This document shows positions 46,276 through 57,841 of a DNA stretch of 64,000 nucleotides, one piece after another. Within the stretch, counting starts at the first letter, position 1. Every line of letters starts with the position of its first letter. Where the stretch lies: positions 150,339,429 through 150,403,428 of the forward strand of contig CM066314.1 of the NCBI GenBank assembly GCA_033807775.1, in the 5' to 3' direction. Made by a program: the position numbers and the translations under genes. Under the pieces are notes generated by a model, which saw only the letters and a program-made list of their open reading frames with translations, made no database searches and was not told the DNA's origin. Source of the DNA: Saussurea involucrata. Taxonomy: Eukaryota; Streptophyta; Magnoliopsida; Asterales; Asteraceae.

Positions 46276-46670
46276 GGCGGAGGCGGATCGACTACATCAA
46301 TAGTGGGGGGATGGGACCCCATTGAAATGAGAAATAAGAAAAAAAAAATAGGGTAAAAACATGGATTTTTGTACTTTTTAGCTTGGTGTCCCCCCAATAA
46401 TTTTACGTCTGGGACCCCATCAATCGAAAAAAGTATTCTGAAATCAACCAAAAAACCATTTAATAAATCTTGAAATTGACACAAAAAAAATCAAAAAGAC
46501 CATCGAAATCGACAAAAAAACTTAAAAATTCTTTAAAATCAACCAAAAAACTTTAAAAAACACTCGAAACGTCGGATATAGGCTAAAAATACATCGGATA
46601 ACTTTACGGACATTTAAACTACCTTAAAAGTGACCCCACTAGAAAAAAAAAACATGGATCCACCACTGTA
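46276..46670. repeat. Possible decayed repeat with GGATCC-type inverted ends
   Basis: GGCGGATC...TAGTGGGGGGATGGGACCCC on the left and GACCCCACT...GGATCCACCACTG on the right look like weak inverted ends. The interior is A-rich. Type unknown. Confidence 0.3.
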
Positions 46671-47027
46671 TTTGGGGTTTTTGCAATGAACAACGTTGTT
46701 TTAGTTTCTAGTTTTTTGATTCATATTTTTTCTATTTTGTTGATATTTCGTGTTTTCATTTGTTTTACAAATAAATCTACTTATCTAAATATAAGACATT
46801 CATGTACTCCCTATCATGTCGACACCCCACCCCCATCCATTTAAGCTTCCAACCGAGTGAAAAAACATAATTGGTTAGGTTTTGGTGTTTTTCATTTATT
46901 AGAGTTTCGGTTTTTATGTTTTAAATGTGAAATCTTTTGATTTTTATTAAACTTTTAAGATTCATGTTTTAACCACCAATCAGATATGAATATGAGTTCG
47001 TTTCGAGGACTCAGATAGTTCGTTTCG
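46671..47027. other. AT-rich intergenic DNA
   Basis: No gene recognised. A 22-bp direct repeat, TTCGTTTCGA(G/T)GACT, lies just before the LINE remnant. Confidence 0.5.
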
Positions 47028-47240
47028 ATGACTAACGGTATTAAAGCAGCGTCCAACAATGGTTTTGAGAGGAAAGCGCTGGAAGCAGTGTTTTTTTATT
47101 CCTGTTATATCCTGTGGGGTTTTCGAAATAGGTATGTTTTTGACATAATCCCTCCCCGAAAGGACTCTATTCTTGATTCGATCGTGGAGAAGTCATTCTG
47201 TTGGGTGTTAGCTAGGTGTAAGGGGAGTGGAATTTCATAA
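47028..47240 (+). pseudogene. 3'-end remnant of a LINE (non-LTR) reverse transcriptase ORF
   Basis: 70 codons. The pattern FYSCYILWGFRNRYVF, followed by SILDSIVEKSFCWVLARCKG, matches the C-terminal W-x-RN-x-x-F...SFxWxxxR signature behind the zinc-finger region of plant LINE reverse transcriptases. The rest of the ORF is absent. The short length keeps confidence moderate. Confidence 0.5.
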
Positions 47241-47325
47241 GTATTCATTTCACAACTTGCGAAATGTGCTTTTTATTATCAAACTATGATGTTGGTGGGT
47301 TATTTTGCAAATTTTGCAAGATAAA

Positions 47326-47516
47326 AAGACATTTCACAAGCGGTTGTGCCCATTCCACAAGCCGTCATGCCAATTTCGCAAGGCGACCCAACCATAATTA
47401 TATTTAATTCGGAAAAAGTGCATTTCGCAAGCTGTTGTGCACATTCAACAAGCCGCCACACCAATTCCACAAGGCGAACCAACCATAACTATATTTAATT
47501 ATGAAAAAGTGCATTT
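47326..47516. repeat. Two tandem units of about 92 bp built of 20-22-bp subrepeats
   Basis: Each unit has three copies of an ATTYCRCAAG-x-CG-x-YRTGCC-like word and ends CCAACCATAAYTATATTTAATT. The copies differ at several sites, so the duplication is not recent. Confidence 0.7.
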
Positions 47517-48259
47517 CACAACTTGGAGATGGACACTATTTTAATTAATTTAAAAAAAAAACAAAAAGATATTATTCAAAATAATTAACTTGGTCAACTT
47601 TCCTAATTTAAAATAAATTACATAAAAACATAACATAACATACTTTATTCTTATTCATAATTTAAAAAATCCTATAAAAGCTATAGAGATGGGATGGAGT
47701 GATGGACACATTTGGTAGCATTGGCCAAAGGCATGTGTTGTTGAGGTGGGTGGAGCATCATATATTTCACTTTTTTTTTTTTTGCAAAATCTTTCTTTCT
47801 CTTTGAATTATTAGGAGAATCCTGATTAATGGACTTGTGTCAACTTATTGCTTGCTTTTTAAAGATATTATTTTTCAAAAATAATAATAAAAATACAACC
47901 TTTTTTTATAAACCGTTATAAAAACGACGGTATATTACTAAATAGGCGATGTATGTTATTTTCGTTAACGAAGGAAAAGAGTATTGGGTATAAAATCGAA
48001 GAATTTGATATCAAGAATAACCGTATGTTTGCCACAGTCGTAGATGATGTAAGACTTCGTGTGATAGCGACGTCAAACCATAATCTTTAGATTATAGTGG
48101 CATGAGCCACAACTTCATTGTTCCGTCGTAATGGAAAAAGAAATACGTTTTCGAAGAATGTCATTGTATCGTTTCTTTGGGCGCCTTATATTTTTTAAAA
48201 CTAAACTAATGGCACATATGGTTAACGTTGTTGTGAGTGTGTCCTTGTACAAAAGACTT
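47517..48259. other. AT-rich intergenic DNA
   Basis: No gene or RNA gene recognised. Confidence 0.5.
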
Positions 48260-48566
48260 AGGTGGCGTTTGGTTCACATAATGGAATATGTCGGAATTTG
48301 AATCTACCAAAGGAATTGGAATATGAAGGAAATTTAATCATGTTTGACCATGCATTTGGTTGGCATGAATTGAAATAGAGTATGTCAAAAGAATTTGAAT
48401 GTCTATTTAGTCTATTGAATGTTATATTGGTGGTGGGATGGAGGCGGTGTTTGTGACAATGGTGTGGTGGTGATGATGGCGTTGGTGCTTATGACGATGG
48501 TGGTGGTGATGAAGACGACGGCTGGTGGTGCCTGCGACGACTAGTGGTGGTGGTGGTGGTGGCAGT
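48260..48566. repeat. MITE-like fragment and GGT-rich simple sequence, cut by element D
   Basis: GGTGGCGTTTGGTTCACATAA at 48260 is a frequent terminal word of plant MITEs; the other end is not seen. From 48425 the sequence is an irregular GGT/GATGGT repeat. D inserted in this repeat; GCAGT (48562-48566) is its left flank. Confidence 0.4.
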
Positions 48567-49692
48567 TGTAACGAGCAGGACTATTTTTGAGAAGTTTTAT
48601 GTCTTATGTTAAGTTTTAATAAAAGTGGAAGTTGAGGGGCTAGTTGGTAAATAAGAGATGGAGTAAAAATAGGCACAAAACCCTAGGGGAACATTCTATT
48701 CCTGATTGTTGATTGTTGTTGACGGCTGAAGAAGAAAGAATAGAGAGAAAGAACAAGAAGGAGAAAGGGAGAAGGAAAGAAGGAGGAAGAAAGAGAGTTA
48801 GAGCAAGTGAGAAGAAAGAGATTCCAGATTATTGGAGAGGAAAGGAAGGTGTTCTTCATTCTCAATCAAACAGGTAATCTCCTCTTTTCATCCATAATCT
48901 GTGGATTGTTGTTTAGATGTTTATCTTTTGGGGTTTTTGTTAAAAGTTGAGTTTGAAGTCAAGTGGGAGAGATTAAGCGTCAAATCGTGTATTTGCAGCT
49001 AAGGTTTCGGTATTAGTTGAGTTTAGTGATCTTAATATTGTTACCAATGTTTAATTCGTGGGATCTTAAGCTAATCTGTGATTTTCGATTCAATAAGGGG
49101 TCAGGTCGGCGTCCGGAAAGTCTTCTGGACGTCCGGATACGTTGAGTAGGTTGAATATTTCCGGATGCAGAAACTGTTCGGATGAGATGGGTATCCGGTA
49201 AGTGTTTGTCCGGTAAGTATAAGTGTCCGGTGAGTCTAGTGTCTGGTAAGTAGGAAGTACCCGGGACTTAGTGATGTCCGGAATGTTATGTCGTCCGGAA
49301 AGTGTGGTTGTCTGGAAAGGAGTTGTGTCCGGAAAGTTAAGTGATCAGCTTATGTTCTGTCTATTTATTCAGAAAAACCAATTGGGAGTCGGGAACATAT
49401 TAGAAAAGATAAGTAAGAGCTTCAGGTGAGTTTTCTGACTAAAATGCGTGACTTTTAACGTGTTTTCTAAAACGAGTACATGATGAGAAATGCCATGTTT
49501 TATTCTTGTGCTTTTGATTGCATGAAAGTTGTTTACAGTTTTAAATGGGATGTATGCATACATTGTTTGAGATGTAAATTGGCCAAGTCGGGGTGTGGCC
49601 CACCAGCTCGTGTCGGGAGGTGTGACCCGTTTATGCCAGGGGTAGTGTGGACCTGTAAGGCAGCATGAGACTGACTCGTTGTCACCCTAGGG
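48567..49692 (+). repeat. 5' LTR of element D, left part
   Basis: Starts TGTAACG and matches 62605-63765 of the 3' LTR at roughly 97-98 percent by eye. It has a purine-rich GAAGAAAGAA tract, a GTCCGG/GTCCGGAAAG cluster (49105-49340) and GTGAGT at 49426-49431. Interrupted by E at 49693, with TAGGG (49688-49692) duplicated at 57837-57841. Confidence 0.85.
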
Positions 49693-51324
49693 TGTAATAC
49701 CCCGGGTAAGTTTGTTAGTTAAATCCTCTTGTCGTTAAATTATTTATCTCTATATTTGATGTTTAGGGTAAAATGAGAGGAATTTATAAGTTTAGGGGTA
49801 TTTAGTTTAACAATGAAAAGTGTAGGGGCTGAAGTAGTAAAATTGGTTATTAATATCTGAATTAGGTGTTTAGATATTTCATAAAATATCAAAACTCAGA
49901 TTTAGGTGTGTGTGTGTGTGTGTGTTGGGAGCAAAAAGAAGAAGAAAGAAAGGAGAAAGAAGGGTAAAGGCTCAAATTGGAGTTATTGGAACTGATTAAG
50001 GTATGTTTCTAGTACTATTTATGTTTATAATGGTTAGTAGGAAGTATCTATCGGATTAGAATCATCACATCTGGTCTAGGGTTGATTTCAGTCGGATTTC
50101 TGGGTGATTTTTGGGTAAACCGACAGTGGTGTCCGGATACGTTGAAGATGTCCGGATAGCACTGTTGGTAGTGTCCGGGTAGTTTTGTTGATGGTGTCCG
50201 GGTACTGTTTGAAGGTGTCCGGACGAGTCTTTTATCCGGAAAAATCTCTCTTTTCTATTGTTGTCCGGAAAAGTCAAGTTGTCCGGAAAAGTCATGTTGT
50301 CCGGGTAACTTGTGGTATCCGGATACTTTTGCTGTTTGGCCATTTTGAGAGTTTTAGATGCTGTCGAGTATCCAGTAACCTGTATTTTGTTAACCACTAG
50401 ATAGGGAGTGAATGAGGACTGACTATCCTGTAGTCTTGACTTGAGTACGAGTTTGGGGGCAACATTTGAGGGTTTGAGTTCTTTAGAGTTTTTAGCCTTA
50501 GTAAGACTTATGTGTTTTATGTGGTAAAGAGATGTCCGTATCTATGTGTTACAGATCTTGTGAATTCTGGGTAAAAGGCTGAACCGGTTAAGAAGACTTG
50601 GAAACGTGTTGATAAGCAATAAGGTGAGTTTTACTTTAAAAACGTTTTTAACTGGAATACGTATATGTGTGGATTGGGAATGAAATAGTTGATGACTATG
50701 TGTTTATATGTGAATTATAATATAGTGAGGTATTATATTTACATGTGTATTATAAATGTGTTATAATACGTTGACCGGGTTTAAGACCGGTGTGATTGGC
50801 TATAGAACCTGTATAGCGTTGTTTGGCTGTAGATGTTGTACAGCGTTGTATTTTATTAGTTGGCTTGCTACCACTAATATGGCCAGGAAGAAATGAGAAG
50901 GAAAGGTATATGATGTGTGAGTTTAAATTGGATATATGTAACTATGTGGCGTGATTTATATGATTGAAGTTTGTATAAATGGTTTTTAAACTAACAGGGG
51001 TTTCTCACTTAGACCTACAGGTCTAACCCTCATTTTGTTTTAAAAATATGTATTCCAGGTGGCGGATCAAGTAAGGGCAAGTAAGTAGAGTATGAGAGGG
51101 ATGGCTAGTAAGGAAGACTATAAGACGAAGCTTTTGACTTATTTAGTAGTTGTAATGGAATGTTAAATGTTATGGATGCAAATAGCTCAAGGATTGTATT
51201 TCAAGTGTTGTTCTTTCTAATTGTAAAAGACTACTGGATCGTACATGTAAAGTGAAGTTTGTTTGTTATATCTATTTGTGTTATTTGGGTGATATGTCGT
51301 GTATATGGGTTAAGGGTTGTTACA
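49693..51324 (+). repeat. 5' LTR of element E
   Basis: TGTAATACCCC to GTTGTTACA. It has a (TG)9 run (near 49907-49924), a purine tract, a GTCCGG cluster (50130-50330), GTGAGT at 50624-50629, the hairpin at 51009-51026 and CAG ending at 51058. Confidence 0.93.
51009..51026 (+). other. Conserved LTR hairpin, element E 5' LTR
   Basis: TTAGACCT-AC-AGGTCTAA, eight base pairs, 298 bp before the LTR end. Repeated at 57521-57538. Confidence 0.75.
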
Positions 51325-51326
51325 AA

Positions 51327-51338
51327 TGGTATCAGAGC
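51327..51338 (+). other. Primer-binding site of element E (tRNA-iMet)
   Basis: TGGTATCAGAGC, two bases inside the LTR: the standard site for chromoviruses of plants. Confidence 0.95.
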
Positions 51339-51586
51339 CTTAGTTTAAGGGATTTAGGTATTTGTATCTGTACCTAGACTTAAACTGCATGTGAAGTAGG
51401 ATGTCCCTATCATTATAGAACCTTGGGATGATGAAGTATAAAAGGTAGAAGGAACATCATGTAAGGTAATTTCATATTACACCTGGCCAGTGTAATCGTG
51501 ATCTTACAGGTACATGTTTGAACTGGAATACCTTGTTATATGGGGTATGTGCTTATGTGTATATTAATCTTGTTTAAATCTACAGA
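51339..51586 (+). other. Leader of element E
   Basis: Untranslated. About 70 bp (51467-51520) are conserved with D's leader, including the 21-nt hairpin at 51476-51496 and CTTACAGGTACATGT. Confidence 0.7.
51476..51496 (+). promoter_or_regulatory. Candidate RNA dimerisation hairpin in the leader of E
   Basis: Stem ATTACAC/GTGTAAT with loop CTGGCCA, whose TGGCCA is self-complementary. Conserved exactly at 58437-58457 in D while the flanks vary. It lies between primer site and gag, where retroviral dimerisation sites lie. Function is inferred. Confidence 0.5.
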
Positions 51587-54246
51587 ATGGCAAGTGGTAC
51601 AAGAAATTCGAATCGAGGAGGAGGAAGAAATCCAAACAGAACTAATCCGCCAGTAGGACAGGGGACATGGGAGGCAGAACAGGGGGCAGAACTGGAGGTA
51701 GACTTCGAGGTGGAGCTGGAGGTAGAACCGGAGGTAGAACTCAACAAAATAGTACGGATTTCATTACCAGAGCTGATTTAATGACAGAAATGGGGAGATT
51801 ACAAGACAATATTCAAGCTATGCTCAACCAAGCTCATAATACTGAAACAGAAAGACCAGACCCTACTCTTGAAGAGGAGATGCCAATTACCCCAACGGTC
51901 TTACCGGTAATGAGAAAATGTGATTACAAAATGTTTCTTAGCTGCAAGCCTCCGACATTCTCAGGGGATCGGGATCCGGTGAAAGCAATGAGGTGGATGA
52001 AGGAAATTGAAACCATTTTTAAAATGAGTAAGTGTGCGGACGAAGATAGAGTATTGTACGGGGCAGCCATGTTGAAAGGAGATGCGTTGTATTGGTGGGA
52101 ATCGTTTATTCATTCAAAAGGACCCGATGTTTATTCTACCCTCTCTTGGGAAGAATTTGTGATAGTCTACAGGAACGCATTTTGTCCCCAAGCAGCCGTC
52201 AAACAACTGGAAGGAGAATTCATGAATTTGCAACAAGGAAACTTATCTGTTCGAGATTATACTGCTAGCTTTTTAGAAAAGTCTCGATTTGCAGAATATT
52301 ATGTGGCTACGGAGGCGATGAAGACAGAAAGATTTATCTTTGGGCTGAACTCAGAGATTAGAAGGCTAGTGACTGCAAAGGGACCCGATACCTTTTCAGC
52401 TGCAGTTGATGCAGCGGAAAATGTTGAACGAGATATGAGAAGAGATACGGGAGATAAGAGTATCGGAAAGAGAAAGTGGGAAAGACCACAATATGATCCG
52501 AAGAGGTCCCGATTTCAGAGGTATGATAACCGTCCGCCGTTTCGACCAGCGGAAAGACCATGTCCGAAGTGCAACCGTGTCCATCAAGGAAACTGCCAAG
52601 GTGATTTGCGAGCATGTTATAAGTGTGGGAAGACTGGGCACGTCATTAAGGATTGTAAGGTAACGCGGCTATGTTTCTTATGCAATTCTCCGGATCATTT
52701 CCAGTCAAACTGTCCGCGAGGGAGGATGCAGCAAGGTGGGTCATCAGGCAGGCCAGCAAATGTTAAACCAGTAGTGCCAAGACTGGAACCGCCAGTAACC
52801 AGAGGTCGCGCATTTCAGATGACTGAGAAAGAAGCGGAGGAAACTCCAGATGTGGTCACAGGTACATTTTTGATAAACTCTACACGTGCTAAGGTGTTAT
52901 TTGATTCCGGTGCAAACCGATCGTTTGTGTCTCCTGCATTTGCTGCTTGTTTGTGTTTGAAACCTAAAGTGTTAGATCATTCTCTATTAGTAGATACTGC
53001 AAATGACAACCAAGTGTCGGTTAGTGAAGTATTTGATGGTTGTGTGATTAATATAGAGGGGTGTGGAGTGCCTATACAATTGTTTCCTATAACTTTGATA
53101 GAATTTGATGTAGTAGTGGGAATGGACTGGTTGGCTGAGAATCAGGCTAATATAGTGTGTGACAAGAAGATAATAAATGTTGTATTGCCTGAGAGAGGAC
53201 CGGTAGTGATTTATGGTGATCGTAGGAATCATCAGTCCTGTCTTATATCACTAGTAAAGGCACGTAAGTGTGTGAATAAGGGTTGTCAGAGTTACTTGGC
53301 TTACGTGATAGATGTTAAGGCGGAAAAGATTAGGATGGAAGATATTCCTATCGTTAGTGAATTCCCTGAAGTATTCCCTGAAGACTTGAACAGTCTTCCG
53401 CCAGTTAGACAAGTCGAGTTCGGTATAGACTTAATTCCTGGAGCCACTCCTGTAGCCCGTGCACCGTACCGTTTGGCACCTCCAGAGATGAAAGAGATGA
53501 TGGCACAACTGCAAGACCTATCCGATAAGGGCTTCATCATACCTAGTTCTTCACCGTGGGGAGCACCAGTGTTATTTGTGAAAAAGAAAGATGGTTCGAT
53601 GAGAATGTGTATTGACTACCGAGAATTGGATAAGCGCACGATAAAGAACAAGTATCCGCTACCCCGAATTGATGATCTCTTTGATCAGTTAGTTGGAGCT
53701 TGCTATTTCTCCAAGATTGATCTAAGGTCCGGTTATCACCAGCTGAAGGTTAAAGAAGAAGACGTTTTAAACACTGCTTTTCGAACGAGGTATGGCCATC
53801 ATGAATTTTTAGTAATGCCATTTGGATTGACGAACGCTCCAGCTGCCTTTATGGATTTGATGAATCGGGTATGTAAGCCGTATCTCGATAAATTTGTAAT
53901 TGTTTTTATCGATGATATTCTTATCTATTCTCGATCCAAGGAAGAGCACGCGCAACATCTTCGTTTGATTCTAGAGCTGCTGAAGAAGGAAAGGTTGTAT
54001 GCAAAATTTTCAAAATGTGAGTTCTGGTTACGGAAAGTACAATTTCTGGGGCACGTGGTTTCTGAGAAAGGTATACAAGTCGATCCGATGAAAGTAGAAG
54101 CAGTTGAAAAGTGGGAACAGCCCCAGACAGCAACCGAGGTACGCAGTTTTCTGGGTTTAGCCGGTTACTATCGGAAATTCATAAAGGACTTCTCTCGTAT
54201 CGCAACGCCTTTGACTAAGCTGACCCGAAAGAATTTGAAGTTTTAA
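51587..54246 (+). pseudogene. gag-pol: Chromovirus E gag-protease-RT, frameshifted near the start and stopped at 54244
   Basis: The likely original start is the Met at 51587 (context CTACAGAATGGC). Its frame breaks within about 25 codons, and the main frame is open from the Met at 51667. From there come a Gly/Arg-rich N-terminus and the gag core near residues 95-240. Three zinc knuckles follow at about 298-351 (CPKCNRVHQGNC, CYKCGKTGHVIKDC, CFLCNSPDHFQSNC), then aspartic protease with DSGA near 411. RT has CIDYREL near 651, FIDD near 746 and SFLGLAGYYRKFI near 840. TAA at 54244-54246 ends it in KNLKF, where the same frame simply continues. A single polyprotein is usual for this lineage. Confidence 0.93.
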
Positions 54247-56166
54247 TGGAAAGCGGAACAGGACGAGGCATTCAGAATATTGAAAGAGAAACTATGCAGC
54301 GCGCCAATTCTATCACTACCTGAAGGTTCTGAAGACTTTGTCGTTTACAGTGATGCGTCTAAATTGGGATTGGGTTGTGTGCTTATGCAGCGTGGAAAGG
54401 TTATAGCTTATGCTTCTCGCCAACTGAAGGATCATGAACGGCAGTATCCTACGCACGATATGGAGCTTGCTGCAGTCGTTTTCGCATTAAAGATTTGGAG
54501 ACATTATCTGTATGGTTCCAAATGTCAGATTTATACTGACCACAAAAGTCTTCAACATCTCTTTGATCAGAAGGAACTAAATATGAGACAAAGGAGATGG
54601 TTGGAATTGCTGAATGATTACGACTGTGAAATCCTTTATCACCCGGGAAAGGCGAATGTAGTGGCAGATGCGCTCAGTCGTCAAGAAAGGAGTGGAACAA
54701 TAAAAGTTATTTCAATACGAACTGAACTCCTACCCAACATATTTGACGAATTGCAGAAGTGTCAAGTGGAGGCTTATCAGGATGAACATCTGAAATCAGA
54801 ACGGTTAGCGGGGATGTCAGCATTGCTAGTAAAAGATGATCGGGGGTTATTGTGTCTGGGAAACAGAGTGTGGGTACCTCGTTTGGGTGGGTTATGTGAT
54901 CGTGTTTTACAAGAAGCTCATCAATCCCGTTTCTCTATTCACCCAGGTACAAACAAGATGTATAAAGACCTAAAGCAATTCTATTGGTGGTCGGGGATAA
55001 AAAGAGGGATTGCTCAGTATGTAGGACGGTGTGGTACTTGTAGGAAGGTAAAGATCGAACATCAAAAGCCATTTGGTCAACTACAACGACTAGAAATACC
55101 TATGTGGAAGTGGGAGCAGATTACCACGGACTTTATCACAAAGCTACCAAGAACTCCGAAGGGATTCGATTCTATTTGGGTGATCGTCGACAGGTTGTCA
55201 AAGTCTGCACACTTCCTACCAATAAAGGAAACCGATTCATTGGAGCGATTAGCTAAGTTATACATTAATGAAATAGTAACTCGACATGGAGTTCCAATCT
55301 CGATCATTTCTGATCGTGATAGTCGTTTTACTTCAAGATTTTGGAGAAGCTTTCAAAGGGAAATGGGGACTCAGATAAAGTTAAGTACGGCGTATCATCC
55401 TCAAATAGATGGACAGAGTGAACGAACAATTCAGACCTTAGAAGATATGCTCTGGGCTTGTATTGTTGATTTTGGGGGATCGTGGGATAAGCATTTGCCG
55501 TTAATCGAATTCGCTTACAACAACAGTTATCATTCCAGCATACAAGCGGCACCGTTTGAAGTACTGTATGGTAGGAAATGTCGAACGCCTCTGTGTTGGA
55601 ACGAAGTGGGAGAGAAACAGTTAGCGGGGCCGGAAATAGTTCAGTTAACCGCCGATAAGGTTACACAGATCCGAGAAAGATTGAAAGTGGCTCAAGATAG
55701 ACAGAAGAGTTACGCTGATCGCCGTCGAAAGCCGTTGGAATTTCAAGTTGGGGATTACGTAATGTTAAAGGTTTCGCCGTGGAAAGGAGTCATCAGATTC
55801 GGTCGACAGGGTAAGCTTAGCCCAAGGTATATTGGACCATTTGCAATCACTGAAAGGATCGGGGAGGTAGCTTACAGATTAGATCTTCCACCAGAGTTGA
55901 GCAGAATTCATAATGCATTTCACGTATCAAACTTCCGAAAGTGTTTAGTTACTCAAGATCAGGCAGTCTCCCTACCAGAGATACAAGTCGACGAAAGACT
56001 GAATTATGTGGAAGAACCGGAAGCAATAGTTGATCATAAAGTCAAAGTGCTGCGGAATAAGGAGATCAGGCAAGTGAAGGTTCAGTGGAGGCATCATAGA
56101 GGTCAGGATGCCACGTGGGAATCCGAATCGGAAATGAGAACCAAATACCCTCACCTTTTTGCCTAA
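54247..56166 (+). pseudogene. gag-pol: Chromovirus E RNase H-integrase-chromodomain
   Basis: The same frame continues after the TAA. RNase H: VVYSDASKLGLGCVL, YTDHKSLQHLF and VVADALSRQ. Integrase: zinc site (HQSRFSIHPG, CGTCRKVK) and core D (TTDFITKLP), D (ISDRDSRF) and E (GQSERTIQ), with exactly 35 residues between the second D and E. The C-terminal part has KLSPRYIGPFAI and HVSNFRKC. The last 60 residues (YVEEPEAIVDHKVKVLRNKEIR...WRHHRGQDATWESE) form a chromodomain, which in this family can guide insertion to marked chromatin. No further stop or shift up to 56166. All catalytic residues are present. The upstream lesions, not this part, disable the copy. Confidence 0.93.
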
Positions 56167-56204
56167 CCGAATTACGGGACGGAATTCTCTTAAGGGGGAG
56201 ATGA
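56167..56204 (+). other. Polypurine tract of element E
   Basis: AAGGGGGAGATGA (56192-56204) immediately before the 3' LTR, after a GACGGAATTCTCTT segment shared with D and H. Confidence 0.85.
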
Positions 56205-57836
56205 TGTAATACCCCAGGTAAGTTTGTTAGTTAAATCCTCTTGTCGTTAAATTATTTATCTCTATATTTGATGTTTAGGGTAAAATGAGAGGAATTTATA
56301 AGTTTAGGGGTATTTAGTTTAACAATGAAAAGTGTAGGGGCTGAAGTAGTAAAATTGGTTATTAATATCTGAATTAGGTGTTTAGATATTTCATAAAATA
56401 TCAAAACTCAGATTTAGGTGTGTGTGTGTGTGTGTGTTGGGAGCAAAAAGAAGAAGAAAGAAAGGAGAAAGAAGGGTAAAGGCTCAAATTGGAGTTATTG
56501 GAACTGATTAAGGTATGTTTCTAGTACTATTTATGTTTATAATGGTTAGTAGGAAGTATCTATCGGATTAGAATCATCACATCTGGTCTAGGGTTGATTT
56601 CAGTCGGATTTCTGGGTGATTTTTGGGTAAACCGACAGTGGTGTCCGGATACGTTGAAGATGTCCGGATAGCACTGTTGGTAGTGTCCGGGTAGTTTTGT
56701 TGATGGTGTCCGGGTACTGTTTGAAGGTGTCCGGACGAGTCTTTTATCCGGAAAAATCTCTCTTTTCTATTGTTGTCCGGAAAAGTCAAGTTGTCCGGAA
56801 AAGTCATGTTGTCCGGGTAACTTGTGGTATCCGGATACTTTTGCTGTTTGGCCATTTTGAGAGTTTTAGATGCTGTCGAGTATCCAGTAACCTGTATTTT
56901 GTTAACCACTAGATAGGGAGTGAATGAGGACTGACTATCCTGTAGTCTTGACTTGAGTACGAGTTTGGGGGCAACATTTGAGGGTTTGAGTTCTTTAGAG
57001 TTTTTAGCCTTAGTAAGACTTATGTGTTTTATGTGGTAAAGAGATGTCCGTATCTATGTGTTACAGATCTTGTGAATTCTGGGTAAAAGGCTGAACCGGT
57101 TAAGAAGACTTGGAAACGTGTTGATAAGCAATAAGGTGAGTTTTACTTTAAAAACGTTTTTAACTGGAATACGTATATGTGTGGATTGGGAATGAAATAG
57201 TTGATGACTATGTGTTTATATGTGAATTATAATATAGTGAGGTATTATATTTACATGTGTATTATAAATGTGTTATAATACGTTGACCGGGTTTAAGACC
57301 GGTGTGATTGGCTATAGAACCTGTATAGCGTTGTTTGGCTGTAGATGTTGTACAGCGTTGTATTTTATTAGTTGGCTTGCTACCACTAATATGGCCAGGA
57401 AGAAATGAGAAGGAAAGGTATATGATGTGTGAGTTTAAATTGGATATATGTAACTATGTGGCGTGATTTATATGATTGAAGTTTGTATAAATGGTTTTTA
57501 AACTAACAGGGGTTTCTCACTTAGACCTACAGGTCTAACCCTCATTTTGTTTTAAAAATATGTATTCCAGGTGGCGGATCAAGTAAGGGCAAGTAAGTAG
57601 AGTATGAGAGGGATGGCTAGTAAGGAAGACTATAAGACGAAGCTTTTGACTTATTTAGTAGTTGTAATGGAATGTTAAATGTTATGGATGCAAATAGCTC
57701 AAGGATTGTATTTCAAGTGTTGTTCTTTCTAATTGTAAAAGACTACTGGATCGTACATGTAAAGTGAAGTTTGTTTGTTATATCTATTTATGTTATTTGG
57801 GTGATATGTCGTGTATATGGGTTAAGGGTTGTTACA
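56205..57836 (+). repeat. 3' LTR of element E
   Basis: 1,632 bp, essentially the same as 49693-51324; differences noticed near 56215 and 57790. Hairpin at 57521-57538. Confidence 0.93.
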
Positions 57837-57841
57837 TAGGG
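57837..57841. repeat. Target-site duplication of element E, right copy (TAGGG)
   Basis: Matches 49688-49692. Removing E plus one copy restores continuity with the 3' LTR of D (63761-63768). Confidence 0.92.

Larger units (their letters stand above)
49693..57836 (+). mobile_element. Young Tekay/Del-like chromovirus E, inserted in the 5' LTR of D
   Basis: 8,144 bp with LTRs of exactly 1,632 bp each, a tRNA-iMet primer site, one gag-pol reading frame with a C-terminal chromodomain, a purine tract and TAGGG duplications. I noticed only two base differences between the LTRs, so insertion was very recent. The coding region has one probable frameshift near the gag start and one stop at the RT/RNase H junction. 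Confidence 0.93.

Noticed and set aside
50065..50400. Frames with YPDTT/FPDN repeats, present identically at 56577-56912
   Set aside because: They are the antisense reading of the TCCGG cluster in the LTRs of E, duplicated because LTRs are.
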